A stretch of 64,000 nucleotides of DNA from Albidovulum sediminicola (GTDB taxonomy: Bacteria > Pseudomonadota > Alphaproteobacteria > Rhodobacterales > Rhodobacteraceae), in assembly GCF_025751575.1 (NCBI RefSeq), contig NZ_JAOWLA010000015.1, forward strand, positions 40,912 to 104,911, written 5' to 3'. Shown in pieces: positions 45,382 through 54,101 of the stretch. A model generated the notes under the pieces. It worked only from the letters and a program-made list of their open reading frames with translations, made no database searches and was not told the origin of the DNA. The stretch's first letter is position 1. Each line of letters starts with the position of its first letter. The translations under genes were made by a program, and so were the position numbers.

Positions 45382-46083
45382 CTAGCGTCGGGTCTGATAG
45401 ACCCGGATGATCCCCTCGCGCAGGACCGACCTGGCGTTGTCGCGGGTGAACTTCAGATGCCGGTTCAGGGCGGCGATCCCGGCCGCGCGGTCGCCCGCCA
45501 CCAAGGCTCTGGCGATGTTGAAATGCTCGGTGAAGTCCGCGCCTTCGCGGATCGGCGTCTCGATCTCGATCTCGCGGATGAAGCGGATGCGCGCGTTGAT
45601 GGTCTCGATCATCGCGCTTAGCACCGCGTTGCGCGCCATTCTGAAGATCCGCATGTGGAAATCCTCGTCGGCGCGCGCGGTCATCTTCGGGTCGGCGGTC
45701 TTCAGGGTCGCATCGATCGCGCTCCAGAACGACAGAAGCTCCTCGGCCTCCTCCTTCGTTCCGCGCTCGAAGGCGCGTTCAAGCGCCTCCCGCTCAAGGC
45801 AGAGCCGCGTCTCGGCAAGATCGAACAGTTCCGCATCGGTAAGCGAGCGCGCGAAGAACCCGTAGTTCGGACGGAAGGTGATGAGCCCCTCCGTCACCAG
45901 CCGGTTGAGCGCGTCGCGCACCGGCGAGCGGCTGACCCCCAAGGCGCTGGCAAGCGCGGCTTCGTTGATGCTTTCATCGGGCAGGAATTCATAGGAAATG
46001 GCCATCTCCCGGATGCGGTCGTAGACCGCCTTTCCGGGCCGTGGCTTCCGTACCGGCGCTTCCATCTTCTTCGACGCTGTCAT
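45382..46083 (-). CDS. GntR-family (FCD) regulator of the acyl-CoA operon
   Basis: A 233-residue FadR-type regulator. The winged helix includes ALASALGVSRSPVRDALNRL and GLITFRPNYGFFARSL. The all-helical FCD domain begins near LAETRLCLEREALERAFERG and has metal-site histidines, for example in DEDFHMRIFRMA. ATG 46083 is preferred to ATG 46179, which lies inside the putative operator. It is divergent from the SDR gene, and a palindrome lies between them, so it most likely controls both. Confidence 0.88.
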   Translation of the reverse strand: MTASKKMEAPVRKPRPGKAVYDRIREMAISYEFLPDESINEAALASALGVSRSPVRDALNRLVTEGLITFRPNYGFFARSLTDAELFDLAETRLCLEREALERAFERGTKEEAEELLSFWSAIDATLKTADPKMTARADEDFHMRIFRMARNAVLSAMIETINARIRFIREIEIETPIREGADFTEHFNIARALVAGDRAAGIAALNRHLKFTRDNARSVLREGIIRVYQTRR

Positions 46084-46157
46084 TTGTCCGCTTTGTCCGA
46101 CACAGTCTGGATGTTCATATCGTTCATTGACTCTGCCCGCCCAGACGACCCGAAGGA

Positions 46158-46188
46158 TTGACCTGAAAATATCATACAATATTGTGTG
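46158..46188 (+). promoter_or_regulatory. Promoter with overlapping GntR-type operator before the SDR operon
   Basis: TTGACC (46158-46163) and TATTGT (46180-46185), 16 bases apart, form a plausible promoter. CATACAATATTGTGTG at 46173-46188 is a palindrome with one mismatched pair around a perfect ACAATATTGT core, and it covers the -10. A repressor bound there would block transcription. The sigma-70 hexamers are visible; the regulator assignment is inferred from adjacency. Confidence 0.55.
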
Positions 46189-46209
46189 AAGTGAAGTAAG
46201 GAGACATCG

Positions 46210-46974
46210 ATGTCCTATTTCGGCCTGGAAGGCAAAGTCGCGCTGGTCACGGGGGCGTCATCTGGCCTTGGCGCGCATTTCGCCGAAACGCTCGCGGGGC
46301 AAGGCTGCGTGGTCGCCATCGCCGCGCGCAGGGCGGATCGCCTGGCCGCGCTTGCGGCGGCGATCGCAAAGAAGGGGGGCACGGCGATCCCCATCGCGCT
46401 GGACGTGACCGACCGCGCGGCCGTCGCCGAGGGCCTGGCGCGGATCGAGGAGGAGGCGGGTCCCGTCGAAATCCTGGTCAATAACGCGGGCATGGCGGGG
46501 CGGCACCCGTTCCTGACCGCCCCGGAGGAGGAAACCGCCGCCGTCGTCGCGGTCAACCAGACGGCGGTCTGGGACGTGGCGCAGCTTGTCGCGCAGCGCC
46601 TGGTCCACCACGCCAAAGCGGGCTCGATCATCAACATCGCCTCGATCACCGGGCTGCGCGCCGTCGGCGGGGCGGCGAGCTATGCCATGACCAAGGCGGC
46701 GGTCGCGCATCTGACGCGGCTGCAGGCGCTGGAACTGTCCCGCCACGGCATCCGCGTGAACGCAATCGCGCCCGGCTACTTCCTGACCGAACTGACCGAA
46801 GACTTCCTGCAAAGCGATGCGGGCACCGCGCTTGCCAAGCGCATTCCGATGCGCCGCATCGGCAAGGCCGAAGAACTGGATGGCGTTCTCCTCTTGCTGG
46901 CCTCGGGTCGCAGCAGCTTCATGACCGGCGCCGTCATACCGGTCGATGGCGGCCATCTTCTCTCAAGCCTTTGA
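46210..46974 (+). CDS. Short-chain dehydrogenase/reductase (LvaD-like position)
   Basis: A 254-residue classical SDR. The cofactor motif is TGASSGLGAHFAE, followed by NNAG and the catalytic Ser (NIASITGL), Tyr and Lys (YAMTKAAV). PVDGGHLLSSL ends the protein. AAGGAGA precedes the ATG. It opens a plus-strand operon with an acyl-CoA dehydrogenase, a kinase-like protein and DUF6285. In the P. putida lva pathway the SDR LvaD oxidises 3-hydroxyvaleryl-CoA; a comparable role is inferred from the gene set. Confidence 0.92.
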   Translation: MSYFGLEGKVALVTGASSGLGAHFAETLAGQGCVVAIAARRADRLAALAAAIAKKGGTAIPIALDVTDRAAVAEGLARIEEEAGPVEILVNNAGMAGRHPFLTAPEEETAAVVAVNQTAVWDVAQLVAQRLVHHAKAGSIINIASITGLRAVGGAASYAMTKAAVAHLTRLQALELSRHGIRVNAIAPGYFLTELTEDFLQSDAGTALAKRIPMRRIGKAEELDGVLLLLASGRSSFMTGAVIPVDGGHLLSSL

Positions 46975-46992
46975 TCCCGGAAAGGAGCCGAC

Positions 46993-48192
46993 ATGGATTT
47001 CAACCTGCCCGCCGAGATCGATGCGATCCGTCTGAGGACACGCGCCTTCATCGCCGACAAGGTCCTGCCGCTGGAGGTCGACCCTGCGAATTACGATGCG
47101 CACGAGAACATCCGCCCCGATCTGTTGGAACAGGTGCGCGCGAAGGCGAGGGCGGCGGGGCTCTGGGCGCCGCAGGCCCCTCGGGACCGGGGCGGGATGG
47201 GCCTGCCGCATATCGGCTGGGCGGCAGTCTACGAGGAGGCGAACCGTTCGATCTTCGGACCGGCCTGCCTGAACTGCGCCGCACCCGACGACGGCAACAT
47301 CAACCTTCTGGCCCGGATCGGGACCGAGGCGCAAAAGCGATGGTGGCTCGACCCGCTGATCGCGGGAGAGGTGCGGTCGGCCTTCGCGATGACCGAACCG
47401 CATCCGGGTGGCGGCTCCGATCCCAACATGATGCTGACCAAGGCGGAGCGGAAAGGCGACAACTGGGTGGTCTCGGGGCGCAAGTGGTTCATCACCGGCG
47501 CGGAGGGCGCACGCCATTTCATCCTGATGGCGCGCACCTCGGACGACCCGCGCAAGGGGCTGACGGCGTTCCTTTACCACGCCGATCAGCCCGGCTGGCG
47601 GATCGAGCGCCGCATCCCGATCATGGGCCCGGAAGAGCACGGGGGGCATTGCGAGATCGTCTACGACGGGTTGGAGATCGCGGACGAAAACCGGCTTCTG
47701 AACGTCGGCGATGGGCTGAAGGTTACACAGATGCGCCTGGGGCCAGCACGGCTGACCCATTGCATGCGCTGGCTGGGGCTGGCCAAGCGCGCGATGGAGA
47801 TCGCGGCCGAATACACCAGCCGGCGCGAGGGCTTCGGCATTCGCCTCGCCGACCGAGAATCCGTCCAGATCAAGATGGGCGAACTGGCGCATGAGATCCA
47901 GATCGGGCGGCTTCTGGTGATGCACGCCGCCTGGAAGCTCGACCAGGGCGATTTCGCCCGCAAGGAGGTCTCCTCGGCCAAGGTCCATGTCGCCAACACC
48001 TTGCACAAGGCGGTCGATACCGCGATCCAGCTGAACGGCGCGCGTGGCTATTCAAAGGACACGGTTCTGGAATGGATCTACCGCTATGCCCGTCAGGCAA
48101 GGCTCGTCGATGGCGCGGACGAGGTCCACAAGATGGTGCTGGCCCGCAACTACGCGGCCGAGGGCATGGACTACTGGTCCTGGGGGCGATGA
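46993..48192 (+). CDS. Acyl-CoA dehydrogenase family protein (ACAD11/LvaC-like)
   Basis: A 399-residue flavoprotein. The FAD/substrate block is AFAMTEPHPGGGSDPNM, and the C-terminal helices include LNGARGYSKDTVLEWIYRYA followed by RQARLVDGADEVHKMVLAR. The Asp-Glu in DGADEVH replaces the usual GTSEI-type ending and recalls the ACAD10/11 branch, which acts on phosphorylated 4-hydroxyacyl-CoAs instead of simple dehydrogenation. It is followed by an APH-like kinase after three bases, as expected for that chemistry. Confidence 0.9.
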   Translation: MDFNLPAEIDAIRLRTRAFIADKVLPLEVDPANYDAHENIRPDLLEQVRAKARAAGLWAPQAPRDRGGMGLPHIGWAAVYEEANRSIFGPACLNCAAPDDGNINLLARIGTEAQKRWWLDPLIAGEVRSAFAMTEPHPGGGSDPNMMLTKAERKGDNWVVSGRKWFITGAEGARHFILMARTSDDPRKGLTAFLYHADQPGWRIERRIPIMGPEEHGGHCEIVYDGLEIADENRLLNVGDGLKVTQMRLGPARLTHCMRWLGLAKRAMEIAAEYTSRREGFGIRLADRESVQIKMGELAHEIQIGRLLVMHAAWKLDQGDFARKEVSSAKVHVANTLHKAVDTAIQLNGARGYSKDTVLEWIYRYARQARLVDGADEVHKMVLARNYAAEGMDYWSWGR

Positions 48193-48195
48193 GGG

Positions 48196-49224
48196 GTGGC
48201 GACGGATCTTGCCCCCCGTTTCGTGGCGCTTGGCCCCTGGCTTCAGGGCGCGCTTGGCGCGCGCTCGATGGCGATCGCGCGGATGGAGAAGCTGTCAGGC
48301 GGCGCGATCCAGGAAAACTGGCTGATCGAGTTGGTGGTCGAGGGCGGCCCGCGCGCGGGGGCACAGGCCTGGGTGCTTCGGACCGATGCGCCTTCGACCA
48401 TCTCCACCTCACTGGGGCGGCCGGAGGAGTTCGCGATCCTGCGCGTCGTGCACGCGGCGGGGGTGACGGCCCCAGAACCGATCCTGCTCTGCGAGGATGC
48501 GGGCGTCATCGGCCGGCCTTTCTACCTGATGGCGCGGGCGGGCGGGTCGGCGCAGGGCCGCAAGCTGGTCCGCGATCCGGGGCTTGCGAGCTTCGGCCCG
48601 GCGTTGGCCGAGCGGCTTGGCGCGGAACTGGCAAAGCTGCACCGGGTTCGCCCGCCGGTCGCGGACCTCGCGTTCCTGCCCGTCCCGGCGGGGCACCCGG
48701 CGCTGACGCGCATCGCCCGCTACCGCGCCGATCTGGATGCGCTGCCCGAGGGGCATCCGGTTCTGGAATTGGCGCTGAACTGGCTGGAGGCCAACGCGCC
48801 GCCGCCAAACGGCGTCGTGCTTTGCCACACCGATTACCGCACCGGGAACTACATGGTCGAGAACGGCGCGCTGACCGCCATCCTTGACTGGGAGTTCACG
48901 AGCTGGAGCGACCCCGACGAGGATATCGGCTGGCTTTGCGCTCGATGCTGGCGCTTCGGCAACGACGCGCTGAAAGTCGGCGGGATCGCCGGGCTCGACC
49001 CGTTCCTGAAGGGCTATGAGGCCGCGAGCGGGCGCCAGGTGGACCGCGCGCGGCTTCCCTACTGGCAGGTGATGGCGGAACTGCGCTGGGCGGTCATCGC
49101 GCTGCAGCAGGGGGAGCGCTGCCGCTCCGGCACCGAGGTCACGCAGGAGCTGGCGCTGACCGGCCTTATGGCGGCGGAGATGGAACTGAACATCCTCAAC
49201 CTGATCGAAGGGGCGGGCGCATGA
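48196..49224 (+). CDS. APH-family phosphotransferase (LvaA-like)
   Basis: A 342-residue protein with the aminoglycoside-phosphotransferase kinase fold. The catalytic loop is VLCHTDYRTGNYMV (Asp and Asn in HxDxxxxN) and the metal motif ILDWEFTSWSDPDEDIGW. A substrate region (GRPFYLMARAGG) is also present. It starts with GTG three bases after the acyl-CoA dehydrogenase stop. Next to ACAD11-like and DUF6285 genes, the likely role is phosphorylation of a 4-hydroxyacyl-CoA, not antibiotic resistance. Confidence 0.88.
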   Translation: MATDLAPRFVALGPWLQGALGARSMAIARMEKLSGGAIQENWLIELVVEGGPRAGAQAWVLRTDAPSTISTSLGRPEEFAILRVVHAAGVTAPEPILLCEDAGVIGRPFYLMARAGGSAQGRKLVRDPGLASFGPALAERLGAELAKLHRVRPPVADLAFLPVPAGHPALTRIARYRADLDALPEGHPVLELALNWLEANAPPPNGVVLCHTDYRTGNYMVENGALTAILDWEFTSWSDPDEDIGWLCARCWRFGNDALKVGGIAGLDPFLKGYEAASGRQVDRARLPYWQVMAELRWAVIALQQGERCRSGTEVTQELALTGLMAAEMELNILNLIEGAGA

Positions 49225-49571
49225 GCGCGGGACAGATCGACACCGCCCTGCTGAGGGCGGCGCAGCGGGAGTTCGTCGAGAAGATCCTTCCCGGGCTGAC
49301 GGGGGAGAACCGCTATACCGGCGCGATGCTCAAGCGCGCGCTGGATGTTCTGCTGGCCCAGGCGACCTCCGAAACAGCGCCGGACGCGGTCCCGCAGGCG
49401 GCCGGTTTCGGTGCGCCGGGGGCGCTGGCGGCGGCTCTGCGCGCCGATCGCACGGCGCCCTCGCCTGCTCTTTTGTCGGCGCTGCGCGGCTTTGTCGAAG
49501 CCAAGCTTCGGATCAGCAATCCGAAATTCCTTGAAGAGACCCGCAATGGGCCGGAAGGGGCACGCTCATGA
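49221..49571 (+). CDS. DUF6285 protein (LvaB-like)
   Basis: A 116-residue, helical protein. LRAAQREFVEKILPGLTGEN and RYTGAMLKRALDVL near the N-terminus and LRISNPKFLEE near the C-terminus match DUF6285, a family found beside APH-type kinases. In P. putida, LvaB is a small protein needed with the kinase LvaA. It overlaps the kinase and the oxidoreductase by four bases each, supporting a complex or tightly coupled expression. Confidence 0.8.
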   Translation: MSAGQIDTALLRAAQREFVEKILPGLTGENRYTGAMLKRALDVLLAQATSETAPDAVPQAAGFGAPGALAAALRADRTAPSPALLSALRGFVEAKLRISNPKFLEETRNGPEGARS

Positions 49572-52500
49572 GCCTTCTGACGGTCGATCTGGCCGACAAA
49601 TACGACCTCTCGAAGAAGCGGATCTTCATCACCGGGACGCAGGCCCTGATCCGGCTGTGCCTGACCCAAAGCCACCGCGATCGCAAGGCGGGCCTGAACA
49701 CCGCGGGCTATGTGACGGGGTATCGCGGCTCGCCGCTTGGCGGGCTCGACGCGCAGTTCCCGCGCGCGAAGGCCCAACTGGACAAGGCGCGAGTGATCTA
49801 TGAGCCCGCCCTGAACGAGGATCTGGCCGCCACCGCGCTCTGGGGGGCGCAGCAGGCCGAGATGCGGGGCGAGGGCGCCTATGACGGCGTTTTCGGCATG
49901 TGGTACGGCAAGGGGCCGGGCGTGGACCGGTCGGGCGACGCGCTGCGTCACGCGAACCTTGCCGGGTCGTCGCGCCATGGCGGCGTGCTGGTCTTGATGG
50001 GCGACGATCACACCTGCGAAAGCTCCACCACCTGCCATCAGAGCGACTACGCGCTGATGGACGCGATGATCCCGGTCCTGAACCCCGCAAGCGTGGCGGA
50101 GATCCTGGAATACGGCCTGCACGGCTGGGCGCTGTCGCGGTTCTCCGGCCTCTGGGTCGGGCTGAAATGCGTAAAGGATAACATCGAATCCACCGCCTCG
50201 ATCTGGGCCGATCCGGATGCGGTCGTCCCGGTCCTGCCCAACTTCGACATGCCGGCGGGTGGGCTCAACATCCGCGCGGGCGACCCGCCGCAGGAACAGG
50301 AGGCCCGCCTGCACCGCCACAAGGTCGAGGCCGCCCGCGCCTACGCGCGGGCCAACGGGCTGGACAATACCGTGTGGAGCGGCGGCACGCGCCCCCGCAT
50401 CGGCATCGTTTCGACCGGCAAGTCCTGGATGGATGTGCTTTCGGCGCTTCAGATCCTCGGCATCGATCGCGCCCGCGCCGATGCGATGGGGCTCGCGCTT
50501 TACAAGGTGGGCATGTCCTGGCCGCTGGAACCCGAGGGGATCTCGGCCTTTGCCGCCGGCCTCGATCAGGTGATCGTGGTCGAGGAAAAGCGCGGCCTGA
50601 TCGAGGAGCAGCTGCGCGCCATCCTTTACGGACGCGCAGAGGCACCCCGCAGCATCCTCGGCAAGCGGGACGAGGACGGCCGTGTGCTGTTTCAGGCCGA
50701 ACTGGCGCTGAACCCCTTGCAGATCGCGGCGGCTGTCGGCGCACGCCTTCCCGACGACGCGGCCCGCACGGCCGCCACCGGCGCTGCCGCCGAGCTGAAC
50801 CGCGAACGCGAGGTGCTGGGGCTGAAGCGTGGCATGTATTTCTGCGCGGGATGCCCCCATAACAGCTCGACCGTCATGCCAGAGGGCGCGCGCGGCTATG
50901 CCGGGATCGGCTGTTCCTGGATGAGCCAGACGATGGACCGGGGCGTCGATGGCTATACCCACATGGGCGCGGAAGGCGCGAACTGGATCGGAGAGAGCAA
51001 GTTCTCGACCCGCCGCCACGTGTTCCAGACGCTGGGCGATGGCACCTACAATCATTCCGGGCTTCTCGCCGTCCGCGCGGCGATCGCCGCGAAGACCAAC
51101 ATCACCTACAAGATCCTTTACAACGACACCGTCGCCATGACCGGCGGGCAGGATCATGAGGGCGACCTCAGCCCGTTCCGGATCGCTGCGGAGGTCGTTG
51201 CCGCCGGCGTCGCGCGTCTGGCCTTTGTCACCGACCGGCCCGATCTTTATTCGGCCGCGCAGTTCCCGCCCGGCACCAGCATCGACCACCGCGACAAGCT
51301 GATCGCGGTCCAGAAAGACCTGGCGCGGGTCGAGGGCTGCACGGTGCTGCTCTACGAACAGACCTGTGCCGCCGAAAAGCGCCGCCGCCGCAAGCGCGGC
51401 AGGATGGAGGACCCGGAGAAGCGCCTGTTCATCAACCCGCTCGTCTGCGAGGGCTGCGGCGATTGCGGGGTGCAGTCGAACTGCGTCGCGATCACGCCGC
51501 TTGAGACCGAGTTCGGGCGCAAGCGGCAGGTGGACCAGTCGTCCTGCAACAAGGACTATTCCTGCGCCAAGGGTTTCTGCCCCTCCTTCGCCTCGGTCGA
51601 GGGGGGCGCATTGCGCAAGCCCGCAGCCGTCGAAAGCGGCCTTCCCGAACTGCAGGACCCCGCGCTGAAACTGCCGCTCGACCGCCCGTTCGGCGTGGTG
51701 CTGACCAGCGTCGGGGGCACCGGGGTTGTCACCATCGGCGCGCTTCTGGCGATGGCCGCGCATCTCGAGGGCAAGGGATGCGGCATCATCGACATGCTCG
51801 GCATGGCGCAGAAGGGGGGCGCGGTCACCTCGCATATCATGCTGGCTCAGAAGCCGGGTGACATCACCGCGATCCGCGTGGCGCCGGGCCAGGCAGACCT
51901 TGTCCTGGGCTGCGACATGGTGGTCAGCGCGGGCGATCAGATCCTTTCGCTCGTTGGCCGCGACCGCAGCCATCTTGTCGTGAACACCCATGAGATGATG
52001 ACCGGAGACTTCACCCGCAACGCCGACTTCACGCTGCCGGTCAAGCGCATGAAGGCGCGCCTGGCCGAGGCCGTCGCCCAAGGCAACGCCCATTTCGTCG
52101 ATGCCACCAAGGTGGTGAGGGCGCTCATGGGTGACACGATCGCCGCCAATCTCTTCATGCTGGGTGTCGCCTATCAAAAGGGGCTCGTGCCCCTCTCGGC
52201 CAGGGCCATCGAGAAGGCCATCGAACTGAACGGCGTCTCCGTTCCCTTCAATCTGAAGGCCTTTGCGTGGGGCCGTCGTCATGTGCAGGACGAAGCACTG
52301 GTAATGGCGCGGGCGGCGCCGGGGCTTGGGGCGAGGTCCACCGAGCCAATGTCGCTGGATCAGCTTGTCGCTCATCGTGCCGCCGATCTGGCCAACTATC
52401 AGAGTGCCGCTTATGCGCGGCGCTACACGGCCCTTGTCGAAAGGGTCGCGGCGGTGGACCCGGGGCCTGACAAGGCGTTGAGCATGGCGGTCGCGCGGAA

Positions 52501-53002
52501 CGCCTACAAGCTGATGGCCTACAAGGACGAATATGAAGTCGCGCGCCTCTACACGGACGGCCGCTTCGAAAAGGCTCTTTGCGAGCAGTTTACAGGTGAT
52601 CTCAAGCTCAGGCTGCAGATGGCGCCGCCGATTTTCTCGAAACGCGACAAGGAGACGGGTCATTTGCAGAAGCGCACCATCGGGCCCTGGATGCTGCGGG
52701 CGATGAAGGTGCTCGCCCGGATGAAAGGGCTGCGGGGAACGCCGCTCGACCCCTTCGGGCGCAGCGCGGAACGGCGGATGGAGCGGGCGCTGATCGCGGA
52801 GTATTTCGCGACCATCGAGGCTCTCTTGCCGCAGTTGCCCGAAGCCGATTACGCCGTCGCGCTGGCCCTGGCGTCGCTGCCCGAGACGATCCGGGGCTAT
52901 GGCCATGTGAAGGCGGCAAGTGTCGAGGCCGCCGCGGCCCGCCGCGCCGATCTGCTGGGCCGGCTGGTTCCGGCGGCGTCGGTGCTTTCGAGAGCAGGCT
53001 AA
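49568..53002 (+). CDS. Indolepyruvate ferredoxin oxidoreductase, fused alpha-gamma type
   Basis: A 1144-residue single-chain 2-oxoacid:ferredoxin oxidoreductase. The N-terminal pyrimidine domain begins with GTQALIRLCLTQSHRDRKAG. The TPP-binding centre has CAGCPHNSST and GIGCSWMSQTMDRG. An iron-sulfur region includes CEGCGDCG (about residue 627) and nearby cysteines. The C-terminal gamma domain shows GGTGVVTIGALLAMAAHLEG. It oxidatively decarboxylates aryl- or alkyl-2-oxoacids to acyl-CoA. It is the last gene of the SDR-led operon, and its stop codon interlocks with the stop of the convergent Rossmann gene. Confidence 0.93.
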   Translation: MSLLTVDLADKYDLSKKRIFITGTQALIRLCLTQSHRDRKAGLNTAGYVTGYRGSPLGGLDAQFPRAKAQLDKARVIYEPALNEDLAATALWGAQQAEMRGEGAYDGVFGMWYGKGPGVDRSGDALRHANLAGSSRHGGVLVLMGDDHTCESSTTCHQSDYALMDAMIPVLNPASVAEILEYGLHGWALSRFSGLWVGLKCVKDNIESTASIWADPDAVVPVLPNFDMPAGGLNIRAGDPPQEQEARLHRHKVEAARAYARANGLDNTVWSGGTRPRIGIVSTGKSWMDVLSALQILGIDRARADAMGLALYKVGMSWPLEPEGISAFAAGLDQVIVVEEKRGLIEEQLRAILYGRAEAPRSILGKRDEDGRVLFQAELALNPLQIAAAVGARLPDDAARTAATGAAAELNREREVLGLKRGMYFCAGCPHNSSTVMPEGARGYAGIGCSWMSQTMDRGVDGYTHMGAEGANWIGESKFSTRRHVFQTLGDGTYNHSGLLAVRAAIAAKTNITYKILYNDTVAMTGGQDHEGDLSPFRIAAEVVAAGVARLAFVTDRPDLYSAAQFPPGTSIDHRDKLIAVQKDLARVEGCTVLLYEQTCAAEKRRRRKRGRMEDPEKRLFINPLVCEGCGDCGVQSNCVAITPLETEFGRKRQVDQSSCNKDYSCAKGFCPSFASVEGGALRKPAAVESGLPELQDPALKLPLDRPFGVVLTSVGGTGVVTIGALLAMAAHLEGKGCGIIDMLGMAQKGGAVTSHIMLAQKPGDITAIRVAPGQADLVLGCDMVVSAGDQILSLVGRDRSHLVVNTHEMMTGDFTRNADFTLPVKRMKARLAEAVAQGNAHFVDATKVVRALMGDTIAANLFMLGVAYQKGLVPLSARAIEKAIELNGVSVPFNLKAFAWGRRHVQDEALVMARAAPGLGARSTEPMSLDQLVAHRAADLANYQSAAYARRYTALVERVAAVDPGPDKALSMAVARNAYKLMAYKDEYEVARLYTDGRFEKALCEQFTGDLKLRLQMAPPIFSKRDKETGHLQKRTIGPWMLRAMKVLARMKGLRGTPLDPFGRSAERRMERALIAEYFATIEALLPQLPEADYAVALALASLPETIRGYGHVKAASVEAAAARRADLLGRLVPAASVLSRAG

Positions 53003-54075
53003 CGGATCGAGGCGAGGGCGCGCATCAGGCGTTCTGTCCGTTCCGCGAGCCGGTCGATCTCCACGGGTTCGGCAAGTGCGGGGTCGATGTCGCGCACCGC
53101 CTCCCGGACCGAGGGCGTATAGACCAGGGTTCCGTCGCCTTCGATCCGTTCCACCCCGTCGCGCCGTCCCTGGCGCCGGTTGTAGACGACGGCGTCCTCG
53201 CGTGTCTGCCCCTGCGGCAGATCCAACGCCACCGCGCCGCCGTCGATCCGGACGGGATAGCCGCCCGGCAGGCCCTCCGGCGCGGGGGCGGAAAACCGAA
53301 GCGGCACCGCCCCGGGCAGCAGTGCTGCAAGGACCGGGAGCGCCGAGGCCGCCGTGATCTCATTGTAGATCGGCCCGGCGGGGAAGGGCGCGCCCTCATA
53401 GGCCAGGGGATCGTGGCGCGCGCCCTCTTCGCCCAGGAAGACCCGAACGCGGTCCTCCGCGTCGAGGGGCATCTGCGCCTTCATCACGTCATAGACCTGA
53501 CAGTGATGGCCCAGCACGCGGATCTGTTCGTCGCCGGTGAAGTCGTCGCGTTCGACCAGCCGGTGGCGTACCCGCAGGTGCTGGATGCTGACGTTGCCAA
53601 GTCCGACGGTCGGGGCCAGTCCACGCGCCGCGAGCATCGGGTGCAGGATATCGGGCATGGTGATGTTCGCCACCGGGGACGTAACACCAAGGTCGCGCAA
53701 GACCTCCATCACGTTCAGGAGGATGGGAAGCTGGGCGCCGATCTGCAGGGCGATCCCCGCGCCCGAGATCTTGCGGGCCACCGGGTGGTCGCGGCCGATG
53801 ATCGACCAAGGGCTGATGAGGCTCGCGCATTGCGCGATCAGGTCGGGCCGGGTCTCGCGCACCAGCGCCGCGATGGCGGATTTGTCGCGCCCGTCGAGCG
53901 GCCGGAACTCCACCCGGACCCCGTGGCAGTTGCCGAGCATTGCCGCCCGCGGCCCGGCGGCCGCGGCGTTGAAGTCGGCCAGCACCATCCGCCCGATCGG
54001 CGCGCGCGCCAAAAGTCCGTCGGCCATCCGCAGGCCGACATCGCCGGCGCCGATGAAAACTATGGTTGCCGCCAT
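52999..54075 (-). CDS. NAD(P)-binding Rossmann protein, saccharopine-dehydrogenase-like
   Basis: A 358-residue protein with an N-terminal Rossmann motif IVFIGAGDVGLRMADGLLAR. The rest has no motif I can assign. The overall look is that of saccharopine dehydrogenase-like or opine-type oxidoreductases acting on amino acids. GGGAGGAG before ATG 54075 decides the start. It is the last gene of the ridA-dadA-racemase operon, so it probably acts on the same substrate family, perhaps as the reductase or dehydrogenase of an amino or imino acid. Confidence 0.75.
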   Translation of the reverse strand: MAATIVFIGAGDVGLRMADGLLARAPIGRMVLADFNAAAAGPRAAMLGNCHGVRVEFRPLDGRDKSAIAALVRETRPDLIAQCASLISPWSIIGRDHPVARKISGAGIALQIGAQLPILLNVMEVLRDLGVTSPVANITMPDILHPMLAARGLAPTVGLGNVSIQHLRVRHRLVERDDFTGDEQIRVLGHHCQVYDVMKAQMPLDAEDRVRVFLGEEGARHDPLAYEGAPFPAGPIYNEITAASALPVLAALLPGAVPLRFSAPAPEGLPGGYPVRIDGGAVALDLPQGQTREDAVVYNRRQGRRDGVERIEGDGTLVYTPSVREAVRDIDPALAEPVEIDRLAERTERLMRALASIR

Positions 54076-54101
54076 CTGCTCCTCCCGCTCTGGCGCCTTC
54101 G

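Noticed and set aside
48196..49224. Aminoglycoside resistance gene
   Set aside because: The fold is APH-like, but the operon with acyl-CoA dehydrogenase and DUF6285 points to acyl-CoA kinase chemistry; no resistance-type context.
49313..52906. Very long open frame on the minus strand opposite the indolepyruvate oxidoreductase gene
   Set aside because: It is a shadow of GC-rich codon bias. The plus-strand protein has clear catalytic motifs throughout, while the antisense product is Arg/His/Gly-rich with no domain. The same applies to antisense frames opposite lysA, dnaA, dnaN, gyrB and the aldehyde dehydrogenase gene.
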